In this document: positions 10,707-18,071 of the stretch, in pieces
Layout: the number at the start of each line of letters is the position of its first letter
Position numbering within the stretch: the stretch's first letter is position 1
Assembly (NCBI GenBank): GCA_937922085.1
Contig: CAKZVD010000105.1
Span: 1-37,773, forward strand
Length of the DNA: 37,773 nt
Origin: an uncultured Tenacibaculum sp.
Lineage (GTDB): Bacteria; Bacteroidota; Bacteroidia; Flavobacteriales; Flavobacteriaceae
Reading direction: 5' to 3'
Position numbers and translations under genes: made by a program
Notes under the pieces: generated by a model
Databases searched by the model: none
The model's input: only the letters and a program-made list of their open reading frames with translations
What the model was told of the DNA's origin: nothing

Positions 10707-11699
10707 TTAGAACTTAATCTTTTTCTTTTTCAATTTACTCTTCAATTTCTTTAATAAATCTTTACTATTAATATCAAACTTAAAAAATGTAAAATTCTCT
10801 TTTTTAATTCGCTGCTGATAAACCCCTTTATAATCTATAAAAGCTTTAGATATAAAATCAAAAGGAATATCTAAGTTTACATTTGCCTTAAGCTTCCCTA
10901 ATTTATATAAGATAGTACTTACAGAACCAATAACTATTTTTTTAATAAAATTTCCTTTAATACTAGGTTTACCAGATTCTATCTTCTTAATTTTTAAAGT
11001 ATTTGTTTTAATATCAAACTTCATAGGAATATAAAGATTAGTATGAAACCTTACATTTAGTATTCTTCGCTTTCTTCCAAAAAACCTAACATACTTTCTA
11101 ATTCTGTTTTTAGTTCTGATCACAATTTTCACAGTTGAATTACCTGAAGTCTCTATTCTTTTTAAGCTAGAACTATATAAATTAAATTTCGTCTTGCTTC
11201 TGTAATACTTAACTGCTGGAAACGAAGCTATTGTTTGCCTAATCAATTGATCTCCTAACCCTAAATCGAAAAAAGCACCTCTCTCTGATGTCACTCCTAC
11301 TTTTGCTTGAAAATACTTTCCTGGGTTATCCTTAATATCCTTTAGCATAAGAACTATTGCTCCTGCTAATTCTTTTTTATTAAAGCGTACTCCTCTTTTA
11401 CTCGCATTTTCAGTATTATTATTTTTATACTGCTTTTCTATTTCTTTCAGTAGCTCTTCATTTTCTGTTTTATAATCTTCTTCAACACTTGCTAAAAACT
11501 CTTTTTCTGTTAAGCCTACTTCTTTTAAATAAGTTTGATTAACACCATTAACAAATACATCATTTTTAAAAGCAGTCTCTTCTGGTTCAGAATCAACCAT
11601 TAGTACTTCTGATTCAGTAATAAGATCTTCATTCTTACTACATCTTGTAAATAATATAAAAGTTAAAACAAATAACATTAAATAATTTAATCTTCTCAT
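10707..11699 (-). CDS. Basic lipoprotein of unknown function
   Basis: I do not recognise this 330-residue protein. It has a hydrophobic signal and a possible lipobox LFTRC (C20), although arginine before the cysteine is atypical. Residues about 25-100 are acidic and helical (EKEFLASVEEDYKTENEELL), the middle has SERGAFFDLGLGDQLI, and the C-terminal 200 residues are very lysine/arginine-rich, ending in a run of lysines. Such charge asymmetry suggests binding to a polyanion such as LPS or nucleic acid, but that is speculation. The gene is monocistronic and lies between the two katG 3' copies, in opposite orientation to them. Confidence 0.7.
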   Translation of the reverse strand: MRRLNYLMLFVLTFILFTRCSKNEDLITESEVLMVDSEPEETAFKNDVFVNGVNQTYLKEVGLTEKEFLASVEEDYKTENEELLKEIEKQYKNNNTENASKRGVRFNKKELAGAIVLMLKDIKDNPGKYFQAKVGVTSERGAFFDLGLGDQLIRQTIASFPAVKYYRSKTKFNLYSSSLKRIETSGNSTVKIVIRTKNRIRKYVRFFGRKRRILNVRFHTNLYIPMKFDIKTNTLKIKKIESGKPSIKGNFIKKIVIGSVSTILYKLGKLKANVNLDIPFDFISKAFIDYKGVYQQRIKKENFTFFKFDINSKDLLKKLKSKLKKKKIKF

Positions 11700-11806
11700 C
11701 TTTTTAGTTTTTATTGATTAATTTTCATCTAAAATATAGCTTGAAATCGAATAAATAGTATCATTTTATAAGTTGAGACCTATATCTCTCTAAAGATTTA
11801 ATTAAA

Positions 11807-12090
<284 letters not shown>

Positions 12091-12138
12091 AACTTTTTTT
12101 ATACTATATAATATTTATTTTATTATAATAAATACATT

Positions 12139-12321
12139 TTATTTTTGATTATCTGGAGGAATACCACCGTTATCTCCATGATCTAATCCTATTAAAAAGA
12201 AAGATCTATCAATTTCATCTGGAGGTATACCATCATTATCCTGATGATCTTTATTAACCTTATACCCTCCTTTAATTAATTCTAAATTATCTATTTTAAA
12301 CACTTCAAAACTTTCTAACAT
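12139..12321 (-). CDS. GG-leader peptide with a duplicated core unit
   Basis: A 60-residue acidic peptide. The N-terminal part, ending in NLELIKGGY, looks like a double-glycine leader for a C39-type peptidase/exporter (GG at residues 18-19). The remainder holds a unit of about 22 residues that occurs one and a half times: DHQDNDGIPPDEIDR and DHGDNGGIPPDNQK, both with D-H-x-D-N-x-G-I-P-P-D. The DNA shows the same duplication as two 33-bp blocks at 12152-12184 and 12218-12250 (27 of 33 bases equal, period 66 bp). There are no cysteines. A role as a secreted signal, bacteriocin-like product or modified peptide is possible, but no modifying enzyme or exporter is nearby. It diverges from the TPR regulator gene across 155 bp. 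Confidence 0.65.
   Translation of the reverse strand: MLESFEVFKIDNLELIKGGYKVNKDHQDNDGIPPDEIDRSFFLIGLDHGDNGGIPPDNQK
12152..12250. repeat. Two direct 33-bp repeats inside the peptide gene
   Basis: Blocks 12152-12184 and 12218-12250 both begin TCTGGAGG and end ATGATCT, with six differences between them. The 66-bp period is exactly 22 codons, so the duplication keeps the reading frame and doubles the peptide's core. Confidence 0.85.
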
Positions 12322-12444
12322 TATTTTTTTATATTTTTTTTGAATATAACATCTATTTTTAACTTATAAGAACTATTTCATTTTTGCTTTACCTCTAAAA
12401 AAGTAAAATAAAAACTCTATACTAGTGATTAGATTTAGTTTATT

Positions 12445-12452
12445 TATATTTG
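12445..12452 (+). promoter_or_regulatory. Putative -7 element of the TPR regulator gene
   Basis: TATATTTG matches TAnnTTTG 24 bp before the ATG at 12477. No TTG at the expected -33 spacing was found. Confidence 0.4.
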
Positions 12453-12476
12453 ATTCAATAACAAATTATTGCTTTA

Positions 12477-13604
12477 ATGAAAATTAAAAAAATCACTTTT
12501 TTATTTTTTTTATTTACTCTTTTTTTAAACTCTCAAAAAGATACTACACAACTAATCTCTGAATACGATAGATTACTTTCAAAAAATCAAGATAGTGCAC
12601 TTACTTTCTGTAATCGGTTAATAAATGTTGAAAAAAATGAAGAAAAAGCATATGGCTTAGCTGGTAAAGCATATGTCTATACTTTACAATCAAAATTTGA
12701 TTTAGCTGATGTCTTTTTTGAAAAAGCTACACAACAGTTAAAAAATTATAATTCCCTAAATAAAAATGATATTAGAGCTAATGTTTTTTATTTATATGCT
12801 TTAAGTCAAATAGAACAACACCAACTCGAATCTTCAATAATTACTTTGAATGATGCTTTAAATATTTGTTCAGAAAACTGTTCTTTTATGCTTAATATAA
12901 GATTAAGATCTACTTTAGCCAGAGCATATTCATTAGCTAATAAACATTTGGAAGCTTTAGCTACGAGCCATGCTAGTTTAAAAAAAATAAAAAAAGAGCC
13001 TCTTTTCTCTACTAATCTTATATTAAAAAAAGAATATGCTAAAGAATTAATTAAAGCATCTAACAGATCTATAAATCTATATCTTTCTGATACTATAAAA
13101 CATCTTTCTTATTTAGATTCTACTAAAAACTATACTGCTTTATGTAATGAGTTTTCTATGAAACATTTAATTTCAAATTATAAAGGAAGTATTTCTGTTA
13201 GTAATGCTGATATTAATTTTTATCAAAAAAAATATGCTATTGCAAAACAGTATTATCAAAAAGGGTTAATTTTTTTTAAAAATAAAAATCGTAAAAAAAG
13301 AGTAGAACAAATTTTATTTAAAATTGCTGAATGTGAATATTTTTTAAATAATAATTCTAAAGCAGAAGCTATTATACTTAAACAAATAGAAAACAATATT
13401 TGGTCTCAATTTCATTTATTAGAATATGAGGCTACCTCCTACTATTATTTATTTAAAATTAATAAACGAAAACAAAAACATACAGAAGCTTTAAATTATG
13501 CTAGTAAGTATGGAGAAAAAATTAGATCGCATTTAAAAATAAAAAACGCTTCTGATTTATCCGTAAATGATATTGTACATAATAAAAAAAGCAAAAAGAA
13601 ATAA
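12477..13604 (+). CDS. TPR-containing N-terminal half of a membrane AraC-type regulator (frameshifted)
   Basis: A 375-residue product with an N-terminal signal or membrane segment (KKITFLFFLFTLFLNSQ), followed by helical TPR-like repeats, for example KAYGLAGKAYVYTLQSKFDL, RSTLARAYSLANKHLEALA and KYAIAKQYYQKGLIFFKNK. In flavobacteria this architecture normally continues into a membrane helix and a cytoplasmic AraC-type DNA-binding domain. Here the frame ends at 13602-13604, just after an A7 run (13584-13590). The missing parts follow in the -1 frame, which is open from 13586. One added A in the run would join them into a 569-residue protein. The TPR half should lie in the periplasm and sense a ligand, perhaps a peptide. 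Mutation, sequencing error or slippage could explain the break. Confidence 0.8.
   Translation: MKIKKITFLFFLFTLFLNSQKDTTQLISEYDRLLSKNQDSALTFCNRLINVEKNEEKAYGLAGKAYVYTLQSKFDLADVFFEKATQQLKNYNSLNKNDIRANVFYLYALSQIEQHQLESSIITLNDALNICSENCSFMLNIRLRSTLARAYSLANKHLEALATSHASLKKIKKEPLFSTNLILKKEYAKELIKASNRSINLYLSDTIKHLSYLDSTKNYTALCNEFSMKHLISNYKGSISVSNADINFYQKKYAIAKQYYQKGLIFFKNKNRKKRVEQILFKIAECEYFLNNNSKAEAIILKQIENNIWSQFHLLEYEATSYYYLFKINKRKQKHTEALNYASKYGEKIRSHLKIKNASDLSVNDIVHNKKSKKK
13584..13590 (+). other. A7 run at the presumed frameshift
   Basis: Seven adenines sit where the TPR frame and the membrane/HTH frame overlap (13586-13604). Adding one A fuses the frames. A homopolymer of this kind is prone to replication, sequencing and transcription slippage. 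Confidence 0.6.
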
Positions 13605-13663
13605 AAAGTTATCTCAAAAACTATAATATTCAAAAAAAACAAAATAAAATTTATCTATATTTT

Positions 13664-14185
13664 TTGTTTCTACTAATTATAATAATTTGTTTCATTTCTA
13701 TCTATTTTTTCTCCCTTAAAAAAAGAGATAAAGAAAATATTAATAATCTTAATTTGAGAATTAAAGAATTTCAAAATGATCTTTCTAAACAAAACATAGA
13801 CACATCAAAAAACTCAAGTTTAACTGATGAAAGTGCATTAAAACTTCTCAAGAAATTAAAAACTTTAGAAAAAGACGAATTGTTTTTACAACCAAATTAC
13901 ACATTAAACATGGTTACTAAAAAACTTCAAACAAATTCTAGCTATTTATCAAAAACAGTAAATAAATACTTAGGTGTAACTTTTGTTGAGTATACAAATA
14001 AGCTTAAAATAAACAGTATTCTTTTTAAATTAGAAAAACAGAAAAACTTAAGAAATTATACTATTGATGCTTTGGCACAAGAAGCAGGTTACAAAAGCGC
14101 AAACTCTTTTAATTCTAATTTTAAAAAAATCTTAAAAGTAACCCCTTCTCAATACCTAAAAGAATTGAAAAAAAACAATAGTTAA
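13664..14185 (+). CDS. Membrane segment and AraC-type HTH, C-terminal half of the split regulator
   Basis: As an independent frame this needs the TTG at 13664, but it is open back to 13586 (KEIKSYLKNYNIQKKQNKIY before the membrane helix), which is the linker expected in an intact protein. A strong transmembrane helix (about FLLIIIICFISIYFF) is followed by a basic stop-transfer region, a coiled linker and an AraC-type two-HTH domain: LNMVTKKLQTNSSYLSKTVN for the first helix-turn-helix and DALAQEAGYKSANSFNSNFK for the second. The domain should bind DNA in the cytoplasm. Its stop codon overlaps the stop codon of the converging small peptide gene by three bases. Confidence 0.8.
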   Translation: MFLLIIIICFISIYFFSLKKRDKENINNLNLRIKEFQNDLSKQNIDTSKNSSLTDESALKLLKKLKTLEKDELFLQPNYTLNMVTKKLQTNSSYLSKTVNKYLGVTFVEYTNKLKINSILFKLEKQKNLRNYTIDALAQEAGYKSANSFNSNFKKILKVTPSQYLKELKKNNS

Positions 14186-14355
14186 TTTTCTTCAACTGGT
14201 ATTTCCCAAGCACAAAAATGAGGGCCACATACATAGCCTAATCCAGGTATGTATTGAAGTATTTCACCTGGTTCACAATCTGGTGCTACGGCTGCTTGTA
14301 TTTTCTTTAATTCATTTTTCTTTAAAATTTTTACTTTTGAAGTTTTAAAATTCAT
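14182..14355 (-). CDS. Small three-cysteine peptide with leader-like N-terminus
   Basis: Translation of the minus strand from the ATG at 14355-14353 gives 57 residues: a basic N-terminal part (KVKILKKNELKKIQ), then AAVAPDCEPGEI, and a C-terminal part with LGYVCGPHFCAWEIPVEEN. Cysteines are at 27, 43 and 48. The ELKKIQ segment resembles the end of GG-type leaders, but the following residues are AA instead of GG, so another cleavage site or enzyme would be needed. The stop codon (14184-14182) overlaps the regulator's stop codon. A TAAGTTTG element at 14389-14382 could be its promoter's -7 box. Function unknown; it is probably a secreted or modified peptide like its neighbours. Confidence 0.6.
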   Translation of the reverse strand: MNFKTSKVKILKKNELKKIQAAVAPDCEPGEILQYIPGLGYVCGPHFCAWEIPVEEN

Positions 14356-14381
14356 AATGTTATTATTTTTAATGTTTTACA

Positions 14382-14389
14382 CAAACTTA
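14382..14389 (-). promoter_or_regulatory. Putative -7 element of the three-cysteine peptide gene
   Basis: On the minus strand this is TAAGTTTG, 26 bp before the ATG. A TTG at 14407-14405 gives a 15-bp spacer, slightly shorter than usual. Confidence 0.45.
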
Positions 14390-14473
14390 TTAAATTTAAA
14401 TAAGCAAAATTACCCATACAACTCCCTGAAAAACATAACTAATTAAAAAACAACCTATTAACTGCTTTGTTAC

Positions 14474-14499
14474 TTCCTCAAATTTGTAAATTTGAGGAA
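14474..14499. promoter_or_regulatory. 26-bp palindrome between two divergent peptide genes
   Basis: TTCCTCAAATTT (14474-14485) and AAATTTGAGGAA (14488-14499) are perfect inverted repeats around GT. The site has no T-run after it, so it looks like an operator more than a terminator. It lies 7 bp upstream of a good -33 element for the four-cysteine peptide gene, in the 338-bp gap between two divergent peptide genes. The rest of that gap has an ACGTACGT palindrome near 14590 and a hairpin ATAGTGA/TCACTAT near the start codon, but no further reading frame. Confidence 0.55.
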
Positions 14500-14506
14500 A
14501 CTCTAA

Positions 14507-14538
14507 TTGTTTTCTACTACCAACTCCTACTATATTTG
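14507..14538 (+). promoter_or_regulatory. Promoter of the four-cysteine peptide gene
   Basis: TTG (14507-14509), a 21-bp spacer and TATATTTG (14531-14538) match the Bacteroidota consensus. Transcription from here would give a leader of roughly 150 nt. Confidence 0.55.
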
Positions 14539-14693
14539 ATTTCAATGTTTATGAAATTCTGTCTTATATATTATTAAAAATATTTAACGTACGTAACAAC
14601 AATTTTATATTAAAACTACTATGACATAAACCTAACACAAATAGTGAGTGTTTATAAAAGTTCACTATAAATGAAACTTTAAATTTTTTAAAA

Positions 14694-14876
14694 ATGAAAA
14701 AATCAATCTCAAACATCGGAAAGTTATTAGGTAAACAAGAACAGAAATCTATCTCAGGAGGTTTTGGTGTTTTCTTTAATACATGTCCGGGTTATTCACA
14801 ATCTGAATGTTTAGCAAGACCACAATGCGCGTGGAATGGTAGAACTTGTATTACTGACACCCCTCATATAGTTTAA
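14694..14876 (+). CDS. GG-leader peptide with four cysteines
   Basis: A 60-residue peptide. The N-terminal MKKSISNIGKLLGKQEQKSI followed by SGG (GG at residues 22-23) is a typical flavobacterial double-glycine leader. The predicted mature part is about 37 residues, starting FGVFFNTCPGY, with cysteines at 31, 39, 45 and 52 that could form two disulfides, and an aromatic/glycine-rich segment CAWNGRTC. Peptides with this leader are frequent in flavobacterial genomes and are thought to be exported by C39-peptidase ABC transporters; their function is mostly unknown. It has its own promoter and a strong terminator, so it is a single-gene unit. Confidence 0.72.
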   Translation: MKKSISNIGKLLGKQEQKSISGGFGVFFNTCPGYSQSECLARPQCAWNGRTCITDTPHIV

Positions 14877-14882
14877 TAAAAA

Positions 14883-14918
14883 AACCAAGGTTTATGTTTT
14901 AAAACATAAACCTTGGTT
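14883..14918. terminator. Bidirectional terminator after the four-cysteine peptide gene
   Basis: A perfect 36-bp palindrome: AACCAAGGTTTATGTTTT (14883-14900) pairs with 14901-14918. It lies between two converging genes. Confidence 0.85.
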
Positions 14919-14948
14919 AATAATTAGTATTGTATTTATTTTAAACTT

Positions 14949-16112
14949 TTATTTACTTGCAAAAAGTTTAATATCATTCTTAGAAACTACTTTCTCTCCA
15001 AGAATTATTAGACGTTCTACCACATTACGTAACTCACGTATATTACCTGTCCAATCATATTCTTGTAATAATTTAATTGATTCTTTAGAAAATTCTTTCT
15101 TAGGTATTCCTTGTCCTTTTGCTATTTTGGCAGCAAAAAAATCTACTAATAAAGGAATATCCTCTCTTCTATCATTTAAAGCGGGTACTTTAATTAAAAT
15201 TACTGCTAAACGATGATATAAATCTTCACGAAAACGTCCTTCAGCTATCTCTTTTTTCAAATCTTTATTAGTCGCTGCTACTACACGTACATTTACTTTA
15301 ATATCTTTATCAGAACCTACTCTAGAAATTCTACTTTCTTGTAATGCTCTTAATACTTTTGCTTGTGCAGACAAGCTCATGTCTCCTATTTCATCCAAAA
15401 AAATGGTTCCCCCATTTGCAGCTTCAAACTTCCCCGCTCTATCTTTATTTGCACCTGTAAAACTTCCTTTTACATGACCAAACAATTCACTTTCTATTAA
15501 TTCAGAAGGTATTGCTGCACAATTAACTTCAATCATAGGTGCTTTAACTCTATCTGACTTTTCATGTAACCAATGCGCTACTAATTCTTTACCTGTTCCA
15601 TTTGGACCTGTAATTAAAACACGAGCATCTGTTGCTGCTACTTTTTCTATGATATCTTGAATATGTATAATTGCTTTACTTTCTCCAATCATTTCATAGT
15701 TCTTACTCACTTTCTTTTTCAAGCGCTTGTTTTCTACAACCAACTCTTTTCTATCAAGTGCATTACGAACTGTATTTAATAAACGATTTAAATCTGGTGG
15801 TTTCGAAATATAATCAAAAGCACCTAATCGCATAGTATTAACTGCCGTATCTAAATCACCATGTCCAGAAATCATTACCATAGGAATTTCTGGTTTAATT
15901 TTTTTTGCTTTTTCCAATACCTCTACCCCATCCATTTTAGGCATTTTAATATCACACAATACTAAATCATAGTCATTATTTTTAATAGACTCTATTCCTG
16001 CCAAACCATCTTCCGCTTCCTCTACTTGGTAACTATCGTTTTCTTCTGAAATTATTTTTTTTAATACTCTACGAATTGCTGCTTCGTCTTCTATGATTAA
16101 TATTTTAGACAT
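14949..16112 (-). CDS. Sigma-54-dependent response regulator without DNA-binding domain
   Basis: A 387-residue NtrC-type protein. Residues 1-120 are a receiver domain with the phospho-acceptor D54 (VLCDIKMP) and K104 (ISKPPD). Residues about 140-375 are the AAA+ domain: Walker A GPNGTGK (169-175, a variant of GESGTGK), GSFTGA (216-221, the loop that contacts sigma-54, with serine replacing alanine), Walker B TIFLDE (236-241) and the arginine-rich RFREDLYHRL region. The protein stops shortly after the AAA+ helical subdomain (DWTGNIRELRNVVERL), so the usual Fis-type HTH is missing. It should remodel sigma-54 RNA polymerase from solution or via a partner. Last gene of the minus-strand run, overlapping the preceding gene by 8 bp. 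No kinase gene is nearby. Confidence 0.9.
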   Translation of the reverse strand: MSKILIIEDEAAIRRVLKKIISEENDSYQVEEAEDGLAGIESIKNNDYDLVLCDIKMPKMDGVEVLEKAKKIKPEIPMVMISGHGDLDTAVNTMRLGAFDYISKPPDLNRLLNTVRNALDRKELVVENKRLKKKVSKNYEMIGESKAIIHIQDIIEKVAATDARVLITGPNGTGKELVAHWLHEKSDRVKAPMIEVNCAAIPSELIESELFGHVKGSFTGANKDRAGKFEAANGGTIFLDEIGDMSLSAQAKVLRALQESRISRVGSDKDIKVNVRVVAATNKDLKKEIAEGRFREDLYHRLAVILIKVPALNDRREDIPLLVDFFAAKIAKGQGIPKKEFSKESIKLLQEYDWTGNIRELRNVVERLIILGEKVVSKNDIKLFASK

Positions 16113-16728
16113 ATGCTATATTTTTATTCAACACTTTTGTGATTTCTATTTTATTTTCTTGAAAATACGACTCTTCATACTTAACAAAAAGAAATTTATC
16201 GTTTTTCTTCTTAAACTTAATCAAAGACTGTTCCTCAATTAAAGAATACTCTTTAAAATCTTTCCATAAATAATCTTCAAAATAATTACCTTTAGTTGTA
16301 ACGCCTTTATCTGTAATATAAAAAAAAGTGTTATCTACTATTAATGTTTTTAAAAGGGGCAAAAGAAAAATTTCAGAAACTATAGATCTGCGTTCTCCAA
16401 AAAAAAATGATAAAAACTGATTTGATTTTACATCTATTAAATATGAATACTTTACCGATAGATACGCAATTCCAAATATGGTTATAAAAACAAGAATATC
16501 TTTTAATCTAGTTTTTGACTCCTCTAAATCCCCTAATATTTTATACTGCCTTTTACGTATATAAAAAGCTATTAATTCAAAAAGACTTATTAAAATTAAA
16601 CTCCAAAATAACGTTAACCAAATTGTTATAGAATAATTAACATTCATCATACTAAAAACTAAAAACAAACCCATTAATGTTAATAGTATTCTTCTTAATA
16701 GCTTTCTCTTTTTCATAAAACTACACAT
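16105..16728 (-). CDS. Membrane protein of unknown function
   Basis: A 207-residue protein with about four hydrophobic segments in the first 130 residues and a soluble C-terminal part (ITDKGVTTKGNYFEDYLW, then WKDFKEYSLIEEQSLIKFKK) that resembles the PH-like or YcxB-like domains attached to small membrane proteins. The family is not certain. A second in-frame ATG at 16716 (MKKRKLLRR) may be the true start. It overlaps the sigma-54 regulator by 8 bp, which suggests translational coupling, so it might act as a membrane input for that regulator; this is inference. Confidence 0.65.
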   Translation of the reverse strand: MCSFMKKRKLLRRILLTLMGLFLVFSMMNVNYSITIWLTLFWSLILISLFELIAFYIRKRQYKILGDLEESKTRLKDILVFITIFGIAYLSVKYSYLIDVKSNQFLSFFFGERRSIVSEIFLLPLLKTLIVDNTFFYITDKGVTTKGNYFEDYLWKDFKEYSLIEEQSLIKFKKKNDKFLFVKYEESYFQENKIEITKVLNKNIAYV

Positions 16729-16749
16729 TAATTATGTAAGAATGTTTCA

Positions 16750-17259
16750 CTAAAAATTAGTCATTTCAATTATTTTTGTTTCACCTTTAGAAAGCTTAAT
16801 TTTTTGCATTAAACCACCTCCTGTTTTATCCCAAAGCATAAAAGCTATGATATAATATTCTCCATCAGGAAGATTCGAAAACACAAACTCTCCTTTGCTA
16901 TTACACATTGTTTTTCTTGTTTCATGATATCCTTTAGGATCGGGTGTAAACTTAGGAACACCATCTTCTACAAAAACATGTCCCTTGTACTCATTTTTGT
17001 AAATTGTAAACAATCTTTCATAAGTATATGCGCTATATGGTTGTAATTCTATTCGAAATTCAGAACCGAAACGTATTTTTCCTTTTTTTGATTTAAATTT
17101 TGCAGTTCCTTTAATTACTCCTTTTCCACTTTCTTTAAACCATTTTACTTCCTCTAGATCAAATTTATTTAATATCACAACTTCCTTTTTTTTCGCTACT
17201 TGACTAACACATTGAAAAGATAAACCAATCATTAAAAAAAGTATTATTTTATTTTTCAT
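16750..17259 (-). CDS. Exported protein with carboxypeptidase-regulatory-like fold
   Basis: A 169-residue product with a signal peptide (KIILFLMIGLSFQCVSQ); C17 might be lipidated, but the lipobox is poor. The mature part ends in MCNSKGEFVFSNLPDGEYYI and IKLSKGETKIIEM, a pattern typical of beta-sandwich CarboxypepD_reg-like domains, which often have structural roles in envelope proteins. It is likely periplasmic. The gap of 111 bp before it suggests that it may have its own promoter. Confidence 0.65.
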   Translation of the reverse strand: MKNKIILFLMIGLSFQCVSQVAKKKEVVILNKFDLEEVKWFKESGKGVIKGTAKFKSKKGKIRFGSEFRIELQPYSAYTYERLFTIYKNEYKGHVFVEDGVPKFTPDPKGYHETRKTMCNSKGEFVFSNLPDGEYYIIAFMLWDKTGGGLMQKIKLSKGETKIIEMTNF

Positions 17260-17370
17260 TACAGAACATGTTTAAGCATCTAATTTAGCAAATACAAACT
17301 GAATAGAAAATACACGAGGTCTTTCATTTATAGGCTAAGAATTCATTTTATACTGCTTGGTATTTGTTTT

Positions 17371-18060
17371 TTATTCTTTTATATTCAATTTGTCTATTAA
17401 AGTCCATTTAGGATAACCAACTGCAAGATTTGTTGAAATGTCATCTTCATCAGGGTAATCGATGCTTTTTTTCAACTCATTTGTTGCAACTAAATAATGA
17501 AAATAGATTTTTTCTCCTTTTTTTAATTTTGGAATTTTAGTTTCAAATCCAAAAGGTAATTGTTTTGTAAAAGATTTTTCTTCATATTTTCTATTTAAAA
17601 ATGAACCTGTTTTAACAATTCCTAATTTAGTTTTGAATCTATTAGGCATCCAATCATTTTTTTCAGCACGATGTCTCATCATTTGTCCATCTTCAGTCCC
17701 TAAACTAACTACATTCTTTTTATCCTCAATCCAAATTGCTTGAAGACATTCCCCTGTATCGGATTCAGATATTATCTCTTTATTATTTTTTTTAAGGTGG
17801 CATTCAAAATTCAAAACCTCATTACTTTCATTTAATTTAGCTATTCTAAAAATCCAACCAATAGAAGTTTCAATTTCATTGATTTCTTTCATCCAATTTT
17901 TAATTTCTGTAAATTCAATTATTTCAATTTGAAAAGACTCAGAATGAAAAATATACCCAAAATCAGAATTCATTATTTCTCCATATTCATTAGAATATAA
18001 ATTCAAAAAAACATTTCCAAGTTTAGTCTTAAAACTTCTTATTTCTATAGGCTTTCTCAA
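17371..18060 (-). CDS. Protein of unknown function
   Basis: A 229-residue soluble protein without signal peptide or membrane segments; I do not recognise a family. It uses the phrase FKTKLG twice, about 135 residues apart (RSFKTKLGNV near the N-terminus and NRFKTKLGIV later), which may indicate two related halves. The C-terminus has GEKIYFHYLVATNE. It starts 11 bp after the MscS gene, so it is probably co-transcribed with the ABC/MscS genes, and it ends 111 bp before the next gene. Confidence 0.6.
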   Translation of the reverse strand: MRKPIEIRSFKTKLGNVFLNLYSNEYGEIMNSDFGYIFHSESFQIEIIEFTEIKNWMKEINEIETSIGWIFRIAKLNESNEVLNFECHLKKNNKEIISESDTGECLQAIWIEDKKNVVSLGTEDGQMMRHRAEKNDWMPNRFKTKLGIVKTGSFLNRKYEEKSFTKQLPFGFETKIPKLKKGEKIYFHYLVATNELKKSIDYPDEDDISTNLAVGYPKWTLIDKLNIKE

Positions 18061-18071
18061 ATGAGTTTCAA

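Noticed and set aside
12139..12321. Assignment of the repeat peptide to graspetides/microviridins
   Set aside because: The acidic core alone is not enough; the known motifs and a neighbouring ATP-grasp ligase are absent.
13584..13598. Classical programmed -1 frameshift site
   Set aside because: The zero-frame codons do not form the standard A AAA AAG heptamer and no stimulatory structure was seen; transcriptional slippage or an error at A7 fits better.
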